Program-made: the position numbers and the translations under genes | Origin: Aestuariibacter sp. | Lineage (GTDB): Bacteria; Pseudomonadota; Gammaproteobacteria; Enterobacterales; Alteromonadaceae | DNA: 64,000 nucleotides | Direction: 5' to 3' | Assembly: GCA_017794925.1 (NCBI GenBank) | Contig: CP051238.1 | Location: 1,349,186-1,413,185, forward strand | Shown: positions 27,349 to 37,626 of the stretch, piece by piece | How the letters are laid out: each line of letters begins with the position of its first letter | How positions within the stretch are numbered: position 1 is the first letter of the stretch | The notes under the pieces: generated by a model | The model's database searches: none | What the model saw: only the letters and a program-made list of their open reading frames with translations | Told to the model about the DNA's origin: nothing

Positions 27349-27926
27349 TGCAAACAAGAACATTGATGCTGGCCTCTGCGTCCCCTCGCCGGGCCGAACT
27401 ATTGAGCCAAATCGGGGTCAAATTTATTCAACAGCCAGTGGATCTGGACGAATCAGCGTTGACTAATGAGCCGCCTAAAGCACAAGTATTGCGTCTGGCT
27501 GCTGAGAAGGCGAATGCAGCATGGGAGTTCGCTGAGGGGTCTGCTCAGGTTGTACTGGCTTCCGACACCATGGTCGTACTGAATAATGAAGCGCTGGGAA
27601 AACCGCGCAATGCCGACCATGCGCGCAGCATGTTACAGTCCCTGAGTGGCCGTTTACACGACGTGATGACGTCGGTTAGCGTAAGGGATGCTACACGGCA
27701 AAAAACCATTTGTGTGGTAACTCAGGTTGAATTTGGCCCGTTAACGGCGGGGCAAATTAACGATTACTGGGCCACGGGTGAACCTGCCGACAAAGCGGGA
27801 TCATATGGTATTCAAGGGATTGGTGGGCAATTTGTGAAGTCTATCAACGGTAGTTATAGTGCGGTCGTAGGGTTACCTTTATTTGAAACCGTACAGTTGC
27901 TCAAAGAATTTGAGGTGATGTCATGA
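27348..27926 (+). CDS. maf: Maf-family nucleotide pyrophosphatase (dTTP/UTP type)
   Basis: A house-cleaning enzyme that hydrolyses non-canonical or excess nucleoside triphosphates. The Maf signature ASASPRRAELL lies at residues 9-19, VLASDTMVVL carries the catalytic Asp near residue 70, and DKAGSYGIQGIGG follows near 150. It belongs to the YhdE subgroup, in which activity on dTTP and UTP is known. Gene order mreD-maf-rng is conserved in gammaproteobacteria. Confidence 0.93.
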   Translation: MQTRTLMLASASPRRAELLSQIGVKFIQQPVDLDESALTNEPPKAQVLRLAAEKANAAWEFAEGSAQVVLASDTMVVLNNEALGKPRNADHARSMLQSLSGRLHDVMTSVSVRDATRQKTICVVTQVEFGPLTAGQINDYWATGEPADKAGSYGIQGIGGQFVKSINGSYSAVVGLPLFETVQLLKEFEVMS

Positions 27927-29389
27927 GTGCAGAATTATTAATTAACGTTACCCCGTCGGAGTCACGGGTAGCGCTAATTGAAAATGGTATTCTGCAGGAA
28001 GTCCACGTGGAACGGCATACCAAACGGGGCCTGGTAGGCAATATTTATCGCGGTAAGGTTAGCCGGGTGTTGCCGGGTATGCAGGCTGCCTTTGTTGACA
28101 TTGGCCTGGAAAAAGCCGCCTTCTTGCATGCCTCTGACATTGTTATTCACAACGAAGTGGTCGGCGAAGTGTCCACCAGTCATATCGAAAAGCACGATAT
28201 TCGTGATTTGGTCCGCGACGGACAGGATATTGTGGTGCAAGTGGTCAAAGACCCCATAGGTACAAAGGGCGCCAGGCTCACTACCGACATTACTATTCCG
28301 TCCCGATATCTGGTATTCATGCCGAGTGTTACGCACGTGGGCGTGTCTCAGCGCATTGAAGACGAAGCGGAGCGAGAGCGATTAAAAGAGCTTGTTTCTG
28401 CGTTTTGTGATGAAGATGGCGGGTTTATCCTTCGTACTGCCGCAGAAGGGGTGAGTCATCCTGAAGTGGCTGCCGACGCTGACTTTTTGCGCCGTCTGTG
28501 GAGCAAAATTCAGCAGCGACTTAAGCGCCGTAAGTCCCATGTATTGTACGAAGACTTACCGCTTGCACGCCGCGTACTGCGTGATTTTGTGGGAACCGAA
28601 CTGGACCGCATTCGTATTGACTCCAAGCTGTCCTACCAGGAATTATCTCAGTTCACCAAAGAATATGTACCTGAGATGAATCGCAAACTGGAGTACTACC
28701 CGGGTGATCGACCTATTTTCGATTTATATGACGTTGAAAATGAAGTTCAGCGAGCGCTTGAGCGTCGGGTAGATTTGAAATCAGGCGGATATTTGATTAT
28801 CGATCAAACCGAAGCCATGACCACCATTGATATTAATACCGGAGCGTTTGTAGGACACCGCAATCTGGAAGAAACCATCTTTAATACCAATGTAGAGGCG
28901 ACTCAAGCAATTGCACGTCAGCTCAGATTGCGCAATTTGGGTGGCATGATTCTGATTGATTTTATCGATATGACGGACAACGACCACAAACGTCGTGTAT
29001 TAAACAGCCTGGAAGCCGCGATGTCCAAGGACCGCGCTAAGGTGAATATCCATGGATTTACCTCGTTGGGCCTGGTCGAAATGACCCGAAAGCGCACCCG
29101 TGAAAGCCTGGAGCACATTCTGTGTGGTGAATGTCCGGTCTGCAAAGGGCGGGGCTCGGTCAAAACGCTGGAAACCATCTGCTTTGAAATCATGCGTGAA
29201 ATCGTGCGGGTGAATCGCGCGTATGACGCAGATAAGTTTGTGGTCTATGCATCACCATCCGTGGCTGACTATTTGCTGGGTGAGGAGTCTCACATGCTGG
29301 CAGAGCTGGAAGTCTTTGTTTCAAAACAAATCAAAGTACAAACTGAAACAATGTACAACCAGGACAAGTACGATGTGGTAATGATGTGA
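27923..29389 (+). CDS. rng: Ribonuclease G
   Basis: An endoribonuclease of the RNase E/G family involved in 16S rRNA 5'-end maturation and mRNA decay. It has an S1 domain at about 38-125 (GNIYRGKVSRVLPGMQAAFV), catalytic aspartates in TTIDINTGAF and ILIDFIDM, and the zinc-link CGECPVCKGRG near 403-413. It lacks the long C-terminal scaffold of RNase E; 488 residues is normal for RNase G. The ATG overlaps the maf stop. Confidence 0.96.
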   Translation: MSAELLINVTPSESRVALIENGILQEVHVERHTKRGLVGNIYRGKVSRVLPGMQAAFVDIGLEKAAFLHASDIVIHNEVVGEVSTSHIEKHDIRDLVRDGQDIVVQVVKDPIGTKGARLTTDITIPSRYLVFMPSVTHVGVSQRIEDEAERERLKELVSAFCDEDGGFILRTAAEGVSHPEVAADADFLRRLWSKIQQRLKRRKSHVLYEDLPLARRVLRDFVGTELDRIRIDSKLSYQELSQFTKEYVPEMNRKLEYYPGDRPIFDLYDVENEVQRALERRVDLKSGGYLIIDQTEAMTTIDINTGAFVGHRNLEETIFNTNVEATQAIARQLRLRNLGGMILIDFIDMTDNDHKRRVLNSLEAAMSKDRAKVNIHGFTSLGLVEMTRKRTRESLEHILCGECPVCKGRGSVKTLETICFEIMREIVRVNRAYDADKFVVYASPSVADYLLGEESHMLAELEVFVSKQIKVQTETMYNQDKYDVVMM

Positions 29390-32300
29390 ATCGATTCCTG
29401 TCTGTTTCCGCTTATCTCGTAAGGAAACTTTGGCTGTTATGCGCCATTGTACTGGTGCTGTTTGCTGTTTTACTGAGTGTATTGCGTTATACCCTGCCGT
29501 ATCTCGATGAAGAAAAGCATCTCATCGAAGACTACCTGAGTGCGCAATATGGCATAAATCTGACCATCGAAAGTCTGTCAGCCGCATGGCAGGGCACCGG
29601 CCCCAGTATTGTTCTGAACGGGGTTGAGTTTACTCAAAATGACCTGTCCCCCGTAGAACTTCGCGTTCAACAAGTTTACGTCGAAGTGGATTTCTGGCAG
29701 TCAATTCAACAGCGGGAGCTGTCTTCCAAGCGTTTCGATTTGGTTGGTTTGACGGCAAAGATAGATACGCAACGTATGGAGGCCGGGGAGGCTGAAGATT
29801 TCCCCATCGTTGAAGCACTGCGCAGCCTGTTTTTAGATCAGCTGCAAAGTTTTTCTTTGCTCCACGGTGAGGTCACACTGGTTACGCCAAACGACGAGCA
29901 AGTGATTGAACTGTCTCAGTTGGTTTGGGTAAACCGTGACGAGCGACACCAGGGGCGCGGAGAAATTCGGGTTCAGGAGCTGGCAAATAATTCAGCGTCT
30001 TTTATTTTGGATCTATACGGCGACAAATCTTCGCTTCAGGGCACGCTGTACGCCAAGGGCGAGGCCCTGGATATATCGCCCTGGGTAAGTGCGCTGTTGC
30101 CAACCCGTTCGCCGGTAGAAGAAAGCCGCGGTAACTTTGAGTTATGGGCATCACTTGACGACAGTAAAGTGACTGCGGTGAACGTTGATTTCGATGACAG
30201 TGATATTGTGTGGCGGATTGCACAGGATACGTCGTTACAAAGCCATATCCGCGGCGGCAGCATTCAGGCTATACCCGTTAATGATGGTTGGTCTATTCGC
30301 GTTGACCAGTTAGTCCTTCAGTCAGGTAAGCATACGTTGGTAACGGATTTGGTTGGCCGGGCTGACACTAACGGTAATGTCCTGATTAACACCGTTAAGC
30401 CATTAACCCTATCGCCATTATTGTCGCTGGCTCCATTGTTCATGAGCGGCGACAGTGGCGCGCTGATTAATCGGTTACAACCGGAAGCCGAGTTGGCTAC
30501 GTTGCAATTCCAATGGCAGGATAAACAATTTGCCGCTGCCGCCAAAGTATTTGATATGCAATGGATGCAAAGTGGGCATGTGCCGGGTGTTGATGCGCTG
30601 GATGCCGAATTTTTCTGGTATCACAATCAGGGCGTGTTTGAGCTCGATGCGACGGACGTGTCGCTTTCAGTGGATAACCTGCTACCTCAGGACATCGATC
30701 TGGCTGCTGTCAAAGGCCGGGCTTATCTCTTCGCCGATGACAGCAAGGATTGGCAACTGTGGATCGACAATCTGGCAGTCGACGGCGAAGTAGTGACTTT
30801 CGAGCAGTCATTGCGCTACCAGTTCGCAACCAAACATCTGTCTACCACGCTGAATGTCAGCAAGATGCCGCTGAGTAAGGTGCCTCAGCTTTTCCCTTCT
30901 GATTATATGGGGAAAGGCACTGTTAGCTATTTAAACAGAGCATTTAGCGGTGAGGGGGAAGTAGAACATGCCACCGTGATTTGGCACGGTGCCGTTGATG
31001 CCTTCCCGTTCAGGCAAAATGAGGGCATCTTTCAGGCTCAGGTTGCTGTTAAAGATGCGGAGTTTACCTTCTCACAGCAATGGCCTGCTCTCACTAATCT
31101 GAGCATGGATCTGTTGTTCGAGAATGAGTCTCTCTATATGAGCAGTGATTCAAGCCAGCTTCAAGCCATTCAACTGTCGGATTTACAGGCTAAAATCCCC
31201 AGGTTGGCAGGTTCATCCGTACTGTCTATCGATGCCAATGGTGCCGGGACCGGCGAAGCCCTTGGTCAGTTGATGCTTGGATCCAGTATGAAAGAGTCTC
31301 TGGGCAAAATACTGACACGCGATGTTGTCGTTGATGGCTCAGTTAACGCCAGGCTGCATCTGGATATTCCGTTAAATGGTGAGCAGGTCTCAGCTTCTGG
31401 TGTCGCCACGCTGAATGGCAACCAGGTTAAGGTTCGCAGTCTCGATTTGACGTTTGATAATACGCAGGGTGAAGTCGCGTTTGATAATGCCAATATTACG
31501 CTGGAAGGTGTCACGGCAGAGTTGATGGAGCAACCTTTGACTGTCCAATTGACGGGGAGTCAGCTGAGTGATGAATACTTGTTGGACATGCATTTGGATG
31601 GCAACTGGGCTTCACAGCCACTCATTGAGCGTTTTAATCCTGCATTCAATGCCTATCTGTCAGGGCGCAGTAACTGGCAAACGGATATCTCTGTGTCCAT
31701 CGGGCAGGAAGGCTTTCAATACCATGCCACTTTAAACAGCGATTTGCACGGCGTGGATTCGCGTTTGCCGCTGCCATTTAATAAGGCGGCGACCGACCTT
31801 ATGCCGCTGATGGTACTTGCCGACGGCAATGAACAAGCGACAAATATTAGTGTCAATATCGGCAGTGACGTGCGTTTTAACGGCGTGCTGCCCCATGCAG
31901 AAAAGCAATTTTCAAGAGCGCACCTAGCGTTGGGCAGCAGTGACTTTGTTGGGCTGGGTGTCGGGTTTAGTATTTCGGCCGATCTGGAAAAAGTGGTAGT
32001 GGCCGATTGGTACAAAGCCATCGAGTTACTGGTTGGTGGTTTTAAATCTCCCGAAACGGAAGATGAAACGGCCAGTAAACCTTATTTTTCCGTACCTGAG
32101 CGTATCTTTATTGAGGCTGAAAATCTGGTGGTTTTCGACCAGACTCTCACTGGTGTGGATATTACGGCCAAGCAACAAAACAACAACTGGCTACTGGATG
32201 TGTCGTCTTCACAAGCCAAGGCTGAAGTGCGGTTGTACGACGCCTGGCTTGAACAAGGTATTGATATAAACGCAGACTTCATTCGATTAACCGAGTGGAA

Positions 32301-33264
32301 GCGAAAGGAAACCGAAGAGGTCGTTAAACACAATTATAAGCCGGCCGATTTACCGCCTATCCGCTTCTATTGTGGCAATTGTGTGCTGCTCGACAAAGAC
32401 TTTGGTGAAGTTAACGTGGAAGTTGTCAGACTTGACGATGGTATGCGTATCAAGCAGTTAAGTGCCCGCAATACATATGGTACCTTGCAGGCGTCTGGGG
32501 CATGGTTGACCCAGGGGGATGCTGAGAGTACGCGAATTGAAGGTAACCTCAACAGTAAAGACGTCGGGGGCTTTTTGTCGTTGATGGGGGTTAATTCCGG
32601 CATCAAGGACTCCGCAGCAAAAGTCGATTTCATACTGGACTGGCAGGATTCGCCATTTAATTTCTCAATGGCATCGCTGAATGGCAATATTGAGACTCAA
32701 CTAACCGATGGCTACCTCACCCAGGTAAGCGATAAAGGCTCACGTATTTTTACGCTATTCAGTTTGAACTCGCTGGTTCGCAAGTTAAGTCTTGATTTTC
32801 GTGATGTGTTTGCGAAAGGTTTCTTTTACGACGACATTAAGGGCAGTTTTCAGATTGTCGATGGCGTCGCAAATACCGAAGATACCATTGTAGACGGTGG
32901 TGCTGGCGAAATCGAAATTACCGGCTATACCAACCTAGCCAAACAAACGCTGAACTACAATGTGAGTTTTGCGCCTAACGTAACGGGTAACCTCCCGTTT
33001 TTAGTGTATTTTATGGTTAACCCTCCCACAGCACTGGCAGCTTTGGCGCTGGATCAGGTATTGACCTCGGCTAAAGTGATCTCTAATGTGAATTATCATA
33101 TCACTGGCACAATAGACGAGCCGGTATTGGAAGAGGTTGGCCGCGACAGCAAAGACATTGCGCTGCCCGCGCAACAGGTGCCTGCAGAACAGCAAGCACC
33201 CACACCCACTGAATCTGATTCACCGGTTGTCGTACCCAAGGACATTAATGACGCAGATAGTTAA
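29386..33264 (+). CDS. yhdP: YhdP-family AsmA-like envelope protein
   Basis: A 1292-residue protein with an N-terminal transmembrane helix (about 14-35) and a very long periplasmic body of beta-strand repeats, ending in the AsmA-like C-terminal region (FTLFSLNSLVRKLSLDFRDV, then GGAGEIEITGYTNLAKQTL). Members of this family (YhdP, TamB, YdbH) are bridge-like proteins for phospholipid transport to the outer membrane. The GTG start at 29386 overlaps the rng stop. The rng-yhdP-tldD order is as in E. coli, with a nitrilase gene between. Confidence 0.9.
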   Translation: MNRFLSVSAYLVRKLWLLCAIVLVLFAVLLSVLRYTLPYLDEEKHLIEDYLSAQYGINLTIESLSAAWQGTGPSIVLNGVEFTQNDLSPVELRVQQVYVEVDFWQSIQQRELSSKRFDLVGLTAKIDTQRMEAGEAEDFPIVEALRSLFLDQLQSFSLLHGEVTLVTPNDEQVIELSQLVWVNRDERHQGRGEIRVQELANNSASFILDLYGDKSSLQGTLYAKGEALDISPWVSALLPTRSPVEESRGNFELWASLDDSKVTAVNVDFDDSDIVWRIAQDTSLQSHIRGGSIQAIPVNDGWSIRVDQLVLQSGKHTLVTDLVGRADTNGNVLINTVKPLTLSPLLSLAPLFMSGDSGALINRLQPEAELATLQFQWQDKQFAAAAKVFDMQWMQSGHVPGVDALDAEFFWYHNQGVFELDATDVSLSVDNLLPQDIDLAAVKGRAYLFADDSKDWQLWIDNLAVDGEVVTFEQSLRYQFATKHLSTTLNVSKMPLSKVPQLFPSDYMGKGTVSYLNRAFSGEGEVEHATVIWHGAVDAFPFRQNEGIFQAQVAVKDAEFTFSQQWPALTNLSMDLLFENESLYMSSDSSQLQAIQLSDLQAKIPRLAGSSVLSIDANGAGTGEALGQLMLGSSMKESLGKILTRDVVVDGSVNARLHLDIPLNGEQVSASGVATLNGNQVKVRSLDLTFDNTQGEVAFDNANITLEGVTAELMEQPLTVQLTGSQLSDEYLLDMHLDGNWASQPLIERFNPAFNAYLSGRSNWQTDISVSIGQEGFQYHATLNSDLHGVDSRLPLPFNKAATDLMPLMVLADGNEQATNISVNIGSDVRFNGVLPHAEKQFSRAHLALGSSDFVGLGVGFSISADLEKVVVADWYKAIELLVGGFKSPETEDETASKPYFSVPERIFIEAENLVVFDQTLTGVDITAKQQNNNWLLDVSSSQAKAEVRLYDAWLEQGIDINADFIRLTEWKRKETEEVVKHNYKPADLPPIRFYCGNCVLLDKDFGEVNVEVVRLDDGMRIKQLSARNTYGTLQASGAWLTQGDAESTRIEGNLNSKDVGGFLSLMGVNSGIKDSAAKVDFILDWQDSPFNFSMASLNGNIETQLTDGYLTQVSDKGSRIFTLFSLNSLVRKLSLDFRDVFAKGFFYDDIKGSFQIVDGVANTEDTIVDGGAGEIEITGYTNLAKQTLNYNVSFAPNVTGNLPFLVYFMVNPPTALAALALDQVLTSAKVISNVNYHITGTIDEPVLEEVGRDSKDIALPAQQVPAEQQAPTPTESDSPVVVPKDINDADS

Positions 33265-34084
33265 TCTCGTTGCGCTGCAAATGACATCCGGACCGGATGT
33301 ATCGGAAAACCTGGAGGTCGTGGCTTCACAGCTCGCCGAGGCAAATTTGCCGGAAAACAGTCTTGTTGTATTACCCGAGTGTTTTGCTTGTTTTGGTACC
33401 CGCGATGGTCATTTACTTACTGTCGCCGAACCCGAGGGGATAGGCCCGATTCAATCGCGCCTGAAAGCGCTGGCGAAAGAGTTAAAATGCTATCTGGTTA
33501 GCGGTACGCTTCCGATGCAGTGTGATAACCCAGACAAATTTACCGCATCCAGTTTGTTGATAAGTCCTGAGGGAGAACAACTGGCGCACTACCAGAAAAT
33601 ACATTTGTTTGATGTTTCGGTGGCAGACAATACCCGGTCTTACCTGGAGTCGAAATACACTCATCCGGGGGAGCAGGTGGTAGTGGTAGATACCCCTATT
33701 GGCCGTATTGGCATGGCAGTGTGTTATGACGTGCGTTTTCCGGGCTTATTCGATGCCATGGGCGAGATTGATATACTGGTGTTGCCAGCCGCGTTTACAC
33801 AGGTCACCGGCGCAGCGCACTGGCATACGTTACTTGGCGCCAGAGCAGTGGAAAAACAGTGTTTTGTCGTTGCAGCTAATCAGACCGGCGTTCACCAGAA
33901 TGGTCGGGAAACCTACGGCCACAGCCTTATTTTATCGCCATGGGGCGAGCTTCTGGCACAACGTGCTACAATGCCAGGAGTAGTTCAGCAATCCGTGACA
34001 CTGGCCGAACTGGACGCATTCCGCGAGTCTATGCCTTTGTCACAACACAATCGATTCAGGAGTCATTTTGACAAATCAAGTTGA
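33248..34084 (+). CDS. Nitrilase-family carbon-nitrogen hydrolase (Nit1-like amidase)
   Basis: A 278-residue C-N hydrolase. The catalytic triad is visible as Glu44 (VVLPECF), Lys117 (HYQKIHLFD) and Cys159 ([14 protein letters not shown]). The sequence is of the Nit1 type, whose studied members hydrolyse deaminated glutathione. The ATG at 33248 overlaps the end of yhdP, and the end overlaps the tldD start. The open frame extends upstream to 33137 inside yhdP, but family proteins begin near the chosen ATG. Confidence 0.88.
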   Translation: MTQIVNLVALQMTSGPDVSENLEVVASQLAEANLPENSLVVLPECFACFGTRDGHLLTVAEPEGIGPIQSRLKALAKELKCYLVSGTLPMQCDNPDKFTASSLLISPEGEQLAHYQKIHLFDVSVADNTRSYLESKYTHPGEQVVVVDTPIGRIGMAVCYDVRFPGLFDAMGEIDILVLPAAFTQVTGAAHWHTLLGARAVEKQCFVVAANQTGVHQNGRETYGHSLILSPWGELLAQRATMPGVVQQSVTLAELDAFRESMPLSQHNRFRSHFDKSS

Positions 34085-35510
34085 AACGCATTTACTCGGT
34101 GATTCGGGACTGACCCGACAAAGCCTGGATTCAGCGCTGGCGTCTATTTACACGCATCAAACCGACTATGCCGACTTATATTTTCAATCCAGCCAGCACG
34201 AAAGCTGGGTAATGGAAGACGGTATAATTAAAGAAGGCAGTTTTAACGTTGAGCGCGGTGTTGGCGTCAGGGCCATCAGTGGTGAAAAGACCGGCTTCGC
34301 CTATTCCGACGAAATCAGTCAGGATGCCATTTTAAAAGCGTGCGGTGCTGCGCGCAGTATTGCCCCTCAGGGGGGGACCTTGAAAGTTGCGGCGTTAAGT
34401 GATGTCGCAACAACATCCCGCTACGCCAGCGATAATCCTATTCAGGCCATGGCCGAGGCAGAGAAGATTGCTTTGCTTAAAGCTGTTGACGCCTATATTC
34501 GTCAACAGGACACCAACATCAGTCAGGTAGTCGTGTCGTTAAGTGGTGTGTATGAAGAAGTGCTGGTGGCAGGAAGCGACGGTACGTTCGCGACGGACAT
34601 CCGCCCGCTGGTGCGTTTGAATTGCTCAGTGCTGTTAGAAAAAGGCGATCGCAGGGAGCGGGGTAGTGCCGGTGCTGGTGGTCGTCATACTTATACGTTC
34701 TTTACGCAGCAAGACGATGGCAAGCCCTACTATGAAAAGCTTGCTGATGAAGCTTTGCACATGGCAAGAGTCAATATGGAAGCCATTGCTTCTCCCGCAG
34801 GGTTAATGCCAGTCGTACTTGGCAGTGGTTGGCCGGGTGTATTGTTACACGAAGCGGTTGGGCATGGCCTGGAAGGTGACTTTAATCGCAAAGGTGCGTC
34901 TACGTTCAGTGGGCGTATGGGTAAACAGGTCGCCGCCAAAGGTGTCACTGTGGTTGATGACGGCACACTGGATAACCGTCGGGGGTCACTGACCGTCGAC
35001 GACGAAGGGACGCCGACCGCTCATAACGTACTAATTGAAGACGGTATCCTGACGGGGTATATGCAGGACAAAATGAATGCTCGCCTGATGGGCGTTAAGC
35101 CAACCGGAAATGGCCGTCGTGAGTCGTATGCGCATTTACCTATGCCACGTATGACGAATACATATATGTTGGGTGGCCAGTATAGCCCGGAAGAGATTAT
35201 TGCTACCATCGATAAAGGCATCTATGCGCCTAACTTTGCAGGTGGTCAGGTAGACATTACGTCTGGTAAGTTCGTATTCTCCAGTGCAGAAGCGTATTTA
35301 ATCGAAAATGGCAAAATTACGGCGCCAATAAAAGGGGCTACGCTCATTGGTAACGGTCCGGAAGTGATGCAGAAAATCTCGATGATCGGCAACGATGTTG
35401 CGCTTGATCGCGGTGTGGGCGTGTGTGGTAAAGACGGCCAAAGTGTTCCTGTTGGGGTGGGTCAGCCTACACTTAAAATTGATGAGTTAACGGTGGGCGG
35501 CACGTCTTAA
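34068..35510 (+). CDS. tldD: Metalloprotease TldD
   Basis: The catalytic subunit of the TldD-TldE (PmbA) protease, known for microcin B17 maturation and CcdA degradation. The zinc motif HEAVGH lies at residues 261-266. The start is a TTG at 34068, preceded by AGGAG at 34058-34062, which fits better than any ATG. The 480-residue length is standard. Its partner pmbA lies about 650 bases beyond its stop, past the reverse gene yjgA. Confidence 0.95.
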   Translation: MTNQVETHLLGDSGLTRQSLDSALASIYTHQTDYADLYFQSSQHESWVMEDGIIKEGSFNVERGVGVRAISGEKTGFAYSDEISQDAILKACGAARSIAPQGGTLKVAALSDVATTSRYASDNPIQAMAEAEKIALLKAVDAYIRQQDTNISQVVVSLSGVYEEVLVAGSDGTFATDIRPLVRLNCSVLLEKGDRRERGSAGAGGRHTYTFFTQQDDGKPYYEKLADEALHMARVNMEAIASPAGLMPVVLGSGWPGVLLHEAVGHGLEGDFNRKGASTFSGRMGKQVAAKGVTVVDDGTLDNRRGSLTVDDEGTPTAHNVLIEDGILTGYMQDKMNARLMGVKPTGNGRRESYAHLPMPRMTNTYMLGGQYSPEEIIATIDKGIYAPNFAGGQVDITSGKFVFSSAEAYLIENGKITAPIKGATLIGNGPEVMQKISMIGNDVALDRGVGVCGKDGQSVPVGVGQPTLKIDELTVGGTS

Positions 35511-35523
35511 CGTATCCGCCCGG

Positions 35524-35547
35524 ATAAGCCTGCTGAAGCAGGCTTAT
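35524..35547. terminator. Hairpin between tldD and yjgA
   Basis: ATAAGCCTGC (35524-35533) pairs perfectly with GCAGGCTTAT (35538-35547) around a TGAA loop. It lies between convergent genes and its right arm contains the yjgA stop codon, so it could end transcripts from both sides. Neither side has a good T-run. Confidence 0.5.
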
Positions 35548-36089
35548 TCAACAATAACGCCTTTCAGGTACTGGAATAGCTCCCGGTACGCTTTGGGTGG
35601 TTTATTGTTACTGCGTTCTTTTACGATAGCACGATGAAATTGACGTAGCTTCTGCCGCTCCAACTGAGGGTACTCACTAAGCAGCGGCTCAATGGCTGTG
35701 TCGCCTTGGCTGGCAATGGCATCACGGGCTTTTTCCAGTTTGTGGAATAACGCGTTGTGTTCATTGTGCTGATGCTGCAGTTTGGCCAGAGCGGTTTCAA
35801 TGGGCTCCAGCTCGCGGCTACGCATTAATTTGCCAATAAATTGTAGCTGGCGGCGAAAACCGTCTTTCTTGCGATTGATTCGGCGGGCCAGCGCTACGGC
35901 ATCACCCAGCTCTTCATCCAGCGGGATGGTTTTGAGGTGGGCGTCAGACAAATTAACCAGTTGCTCGCCAATTTCTTGCTGGTGAGCAGACTGACGTTTG
36001 AGTTCGGATTTACTGACGGGCTCGTCAAAATCAGGATAGTCGTCGTTGCTATCCCAGTTTTCGTCATCGTATTGACTCGGGTCGGTCAT
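35544..36089 (-). CDS. yjgA: Ribosome-associated protein YjgA (DarP)
   Basis: A small (181-residue), highly charged protein of the YjgA/DarP family that associates with late 50S ribosomal precursors. The segment SKSELKRQSAHQQEIGEQLV and the basic helical C-terminus (RQKLRQFHRAIVKERSNNKP) are typical. It is encoded opposite to pmbA with a 48-base divergent gap; the yjgA-pmbA pair is conserved in gammaproteobacteria. Confidence 0.93.
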   Translation of the reverse strand: MTDPSQYDDENWDSNDDYPDFDEPVSKSELKRQSAHQQEIGEQLVNLSDAHLKTIPLDEELGDAVALARRINRKKDGFRRQLQFIGKLMRSRELEPIETALAKLQHQHNEHNALFHKLEKARDAIASQGDTAIEPLLSEYPQLERQKLRQFHRAIVKERSNNKPPKAYRELFQYLKGVIVE

Positions 36090-36137
36090 GGGACTCTCGT
36101 GTTAAACTGAATAATACTAAATTGTAGCCCATGAACA

Positions 36138-37493
36138 ATGGACATTTATAGCGAAACTTCTATGCAAATCGAACAACAACTCGCAGAAATACAGTCAAAA
36201 GTTGCAGATGTACTGAGTCTGGCACTGAAAAAGGGGGCCACACAAGCTGAAGCCAGTATGTCAAAAGTAGAAGGCATTGCGGTGTCTTCCCGTATGCGCG
36301 AAGTAGAGAACATTGAGTTCACCAACGACGGTGGACTGGGGATCAGCGTGTATGTAGGTAAGCACAAAGGCAGTGCTTCAACCGCTGATTTAAGTCCTTC
36401 TGCACTGGCGCTGGCAGTAGAAAAAGCCGTAGACATCGCCCGTTACACCAGTGAAGACCCTTGTACTGGTTTGGCCGATGCTGAACTGATGGCGACCGAA
36501 TTCCCTGACCTCGACCTGTATCATCCGGTGCCTTTAGACCCACAAAAAGCCATTGATACGGCCGTCGCTGCGGAAACCGCCGCACTCGACTTCGACCCGC
36601 GTATAACGAATACCGACGGGGCAAGCTACAATGCCAACATTGGCATGCGGGTTTACGGCAATACCCATGGTATTAACGCGGGGTATACAAGCAGCCGCTA
36701 TAGTCTCAGCTGCATGGTGATTGGCAGTGAAGGCGAAGACATGCAGCGCGACTATGCGTATACCATTAATCGCAATGCAAGTTTACTGGACAGCCCTGAG
36801 AGCGTTGGCCGGGAAGCGGCTAAGGCTACTGTAGAGCGTTTAGGCGCACAAAAAATCAAAACGGCGACGGTACCGGTTTTGATTGATAAACAAATTGCTT
36901 CCGGTTTGTTTGGCCATTATGTTGGGGCAATAAGCGGTGGTTCACTTTATCGCCGTTCGTCATTTTTGTTAGACAAACTGGGTAGTCAGGTTTTCCCTGA
37001 ATGGCTAAATATCATCGAGCGTCCTCATTTGAAAGGGGCGTTAGCCAGCAGCAGTTTTGACAACGAAGGCGTCGCTACCCGCGATATGAACATCGTTGAA
37101 GATGGGCGTTTATCCACCTACCTTTACACAAGCTACTCGGCCAGAAAACTCAATACGGTGTCCAATGGACATGCGGGCGGGATTCATAACTGGATAGTCA
37201 GTAATTCAGGTCAGAGTGACGCAGAGTTATTGAAAACCATGGGTACCGGTCTGTGGGTGACCGAGTTGATGGGCCAGGGTGTAAACATTGTTACGGGTGA
37301 CTACTCTCGCGGTGCGGCAGGCTTTTGGGTCGAGAATGGTATTGTTCAGTACCCGGTTCACGAAATTACCATTGCGGGTTCGTTGCAAGATATGTTTGCC
37401 AACATTGTTGCTGTTGGTGCAGAGCAGGATTGTCGGGGCAGTGTGAGTACCGGTTCTGTTCTTCTTGAAAAAATGATGATCGCGGGCGCATAG
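36138..37493 (+). CDS. pmbA: Metalloprotease PmbA (TldE)
   Basis: The regulatory or non-catalytic partner of TldD. It has the family fold but no HExxxH motif. Signature stretches are SSRMREVENIEFTNDGGLGI near 50-70 and GAAGFWVENGIVQYPVHEIT near the C-terminus. The ATG at 36138 gives 451 residues; an in-frame ATG at 36162 (MQIEQQLAEI) is equally possible, as neither has a clear ribosome site. Confidence 0.93.
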   Translation: MDIYSETSMQIEQQLAEIQSKVADVLSLALKKGATQAEASMSKVEGIAVSSRMREVENIEFTNDGGLGISVYVGKHKGSASTADLSPSALALAVEKAVDIARYTSEDPCTGLADAELMATEFPDLDLYHPVPLDPQKAIDTAVAAETAALDFDPRITNTDGASYNANIGMRVYGNTHGINAGYTSSRYSLSCMVIGSEGEDMQRDYAYTINRNASLLDSPESVGREAAKATVERLGAQKIKTATVPVLIDKQIASGLFGHYVGAISGGSLYRRSSFLLDKLGSQVFPEWLNIIERPHLKGALASSSFDNEGVATRDMNIVEDGRLSTYLYTSYSARKLNTVSNGHAGGIHNWIVSNSGQSDAELLKTMGTGLWVTELMGQGVNIVTGDYSRGAAGFWVENGIVQYPVHEITIAGSLQDMFANIVAVGAEQDCRGSVSTGSVLLEKMMIAGA

Positions 37494-37591
37494 CCCACGA
37501 TCTCTGGTCAGATCTGTCAGGATTTTTATCACTTTTCAGCAGTTTCAATTTCTATCTTTCATTTTTTGTTTTAAATCAGTGGTTTATTCTC

Positions 37592-37607
37592 TGGATCGAT
37601 AATTGCT
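37592..37607 (+). promoter_or_regulatory. Sigma-54-like promoter before the choice-of-anchor PEP-CTERM gene
   Basis: TGGATCG, four bases, TTGCT gives a correct GG-N10-GC spacing and matches 10 of the 12 defined bases of the TGGCACG-N4-TTGCW consensus. The predicted transcript start is near 37618, giving a leader of only about 9 bases to the ATG at 37627, which is short. PEP-CTERM genes in several bacteria are controlled by the PrsK/PrsR pair with sigma-54, so the site makes biological sense, but this is inference. Confidence 0.5.
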
Positions 37608-37626
37608 TGATCGCGACAGGAATGGA

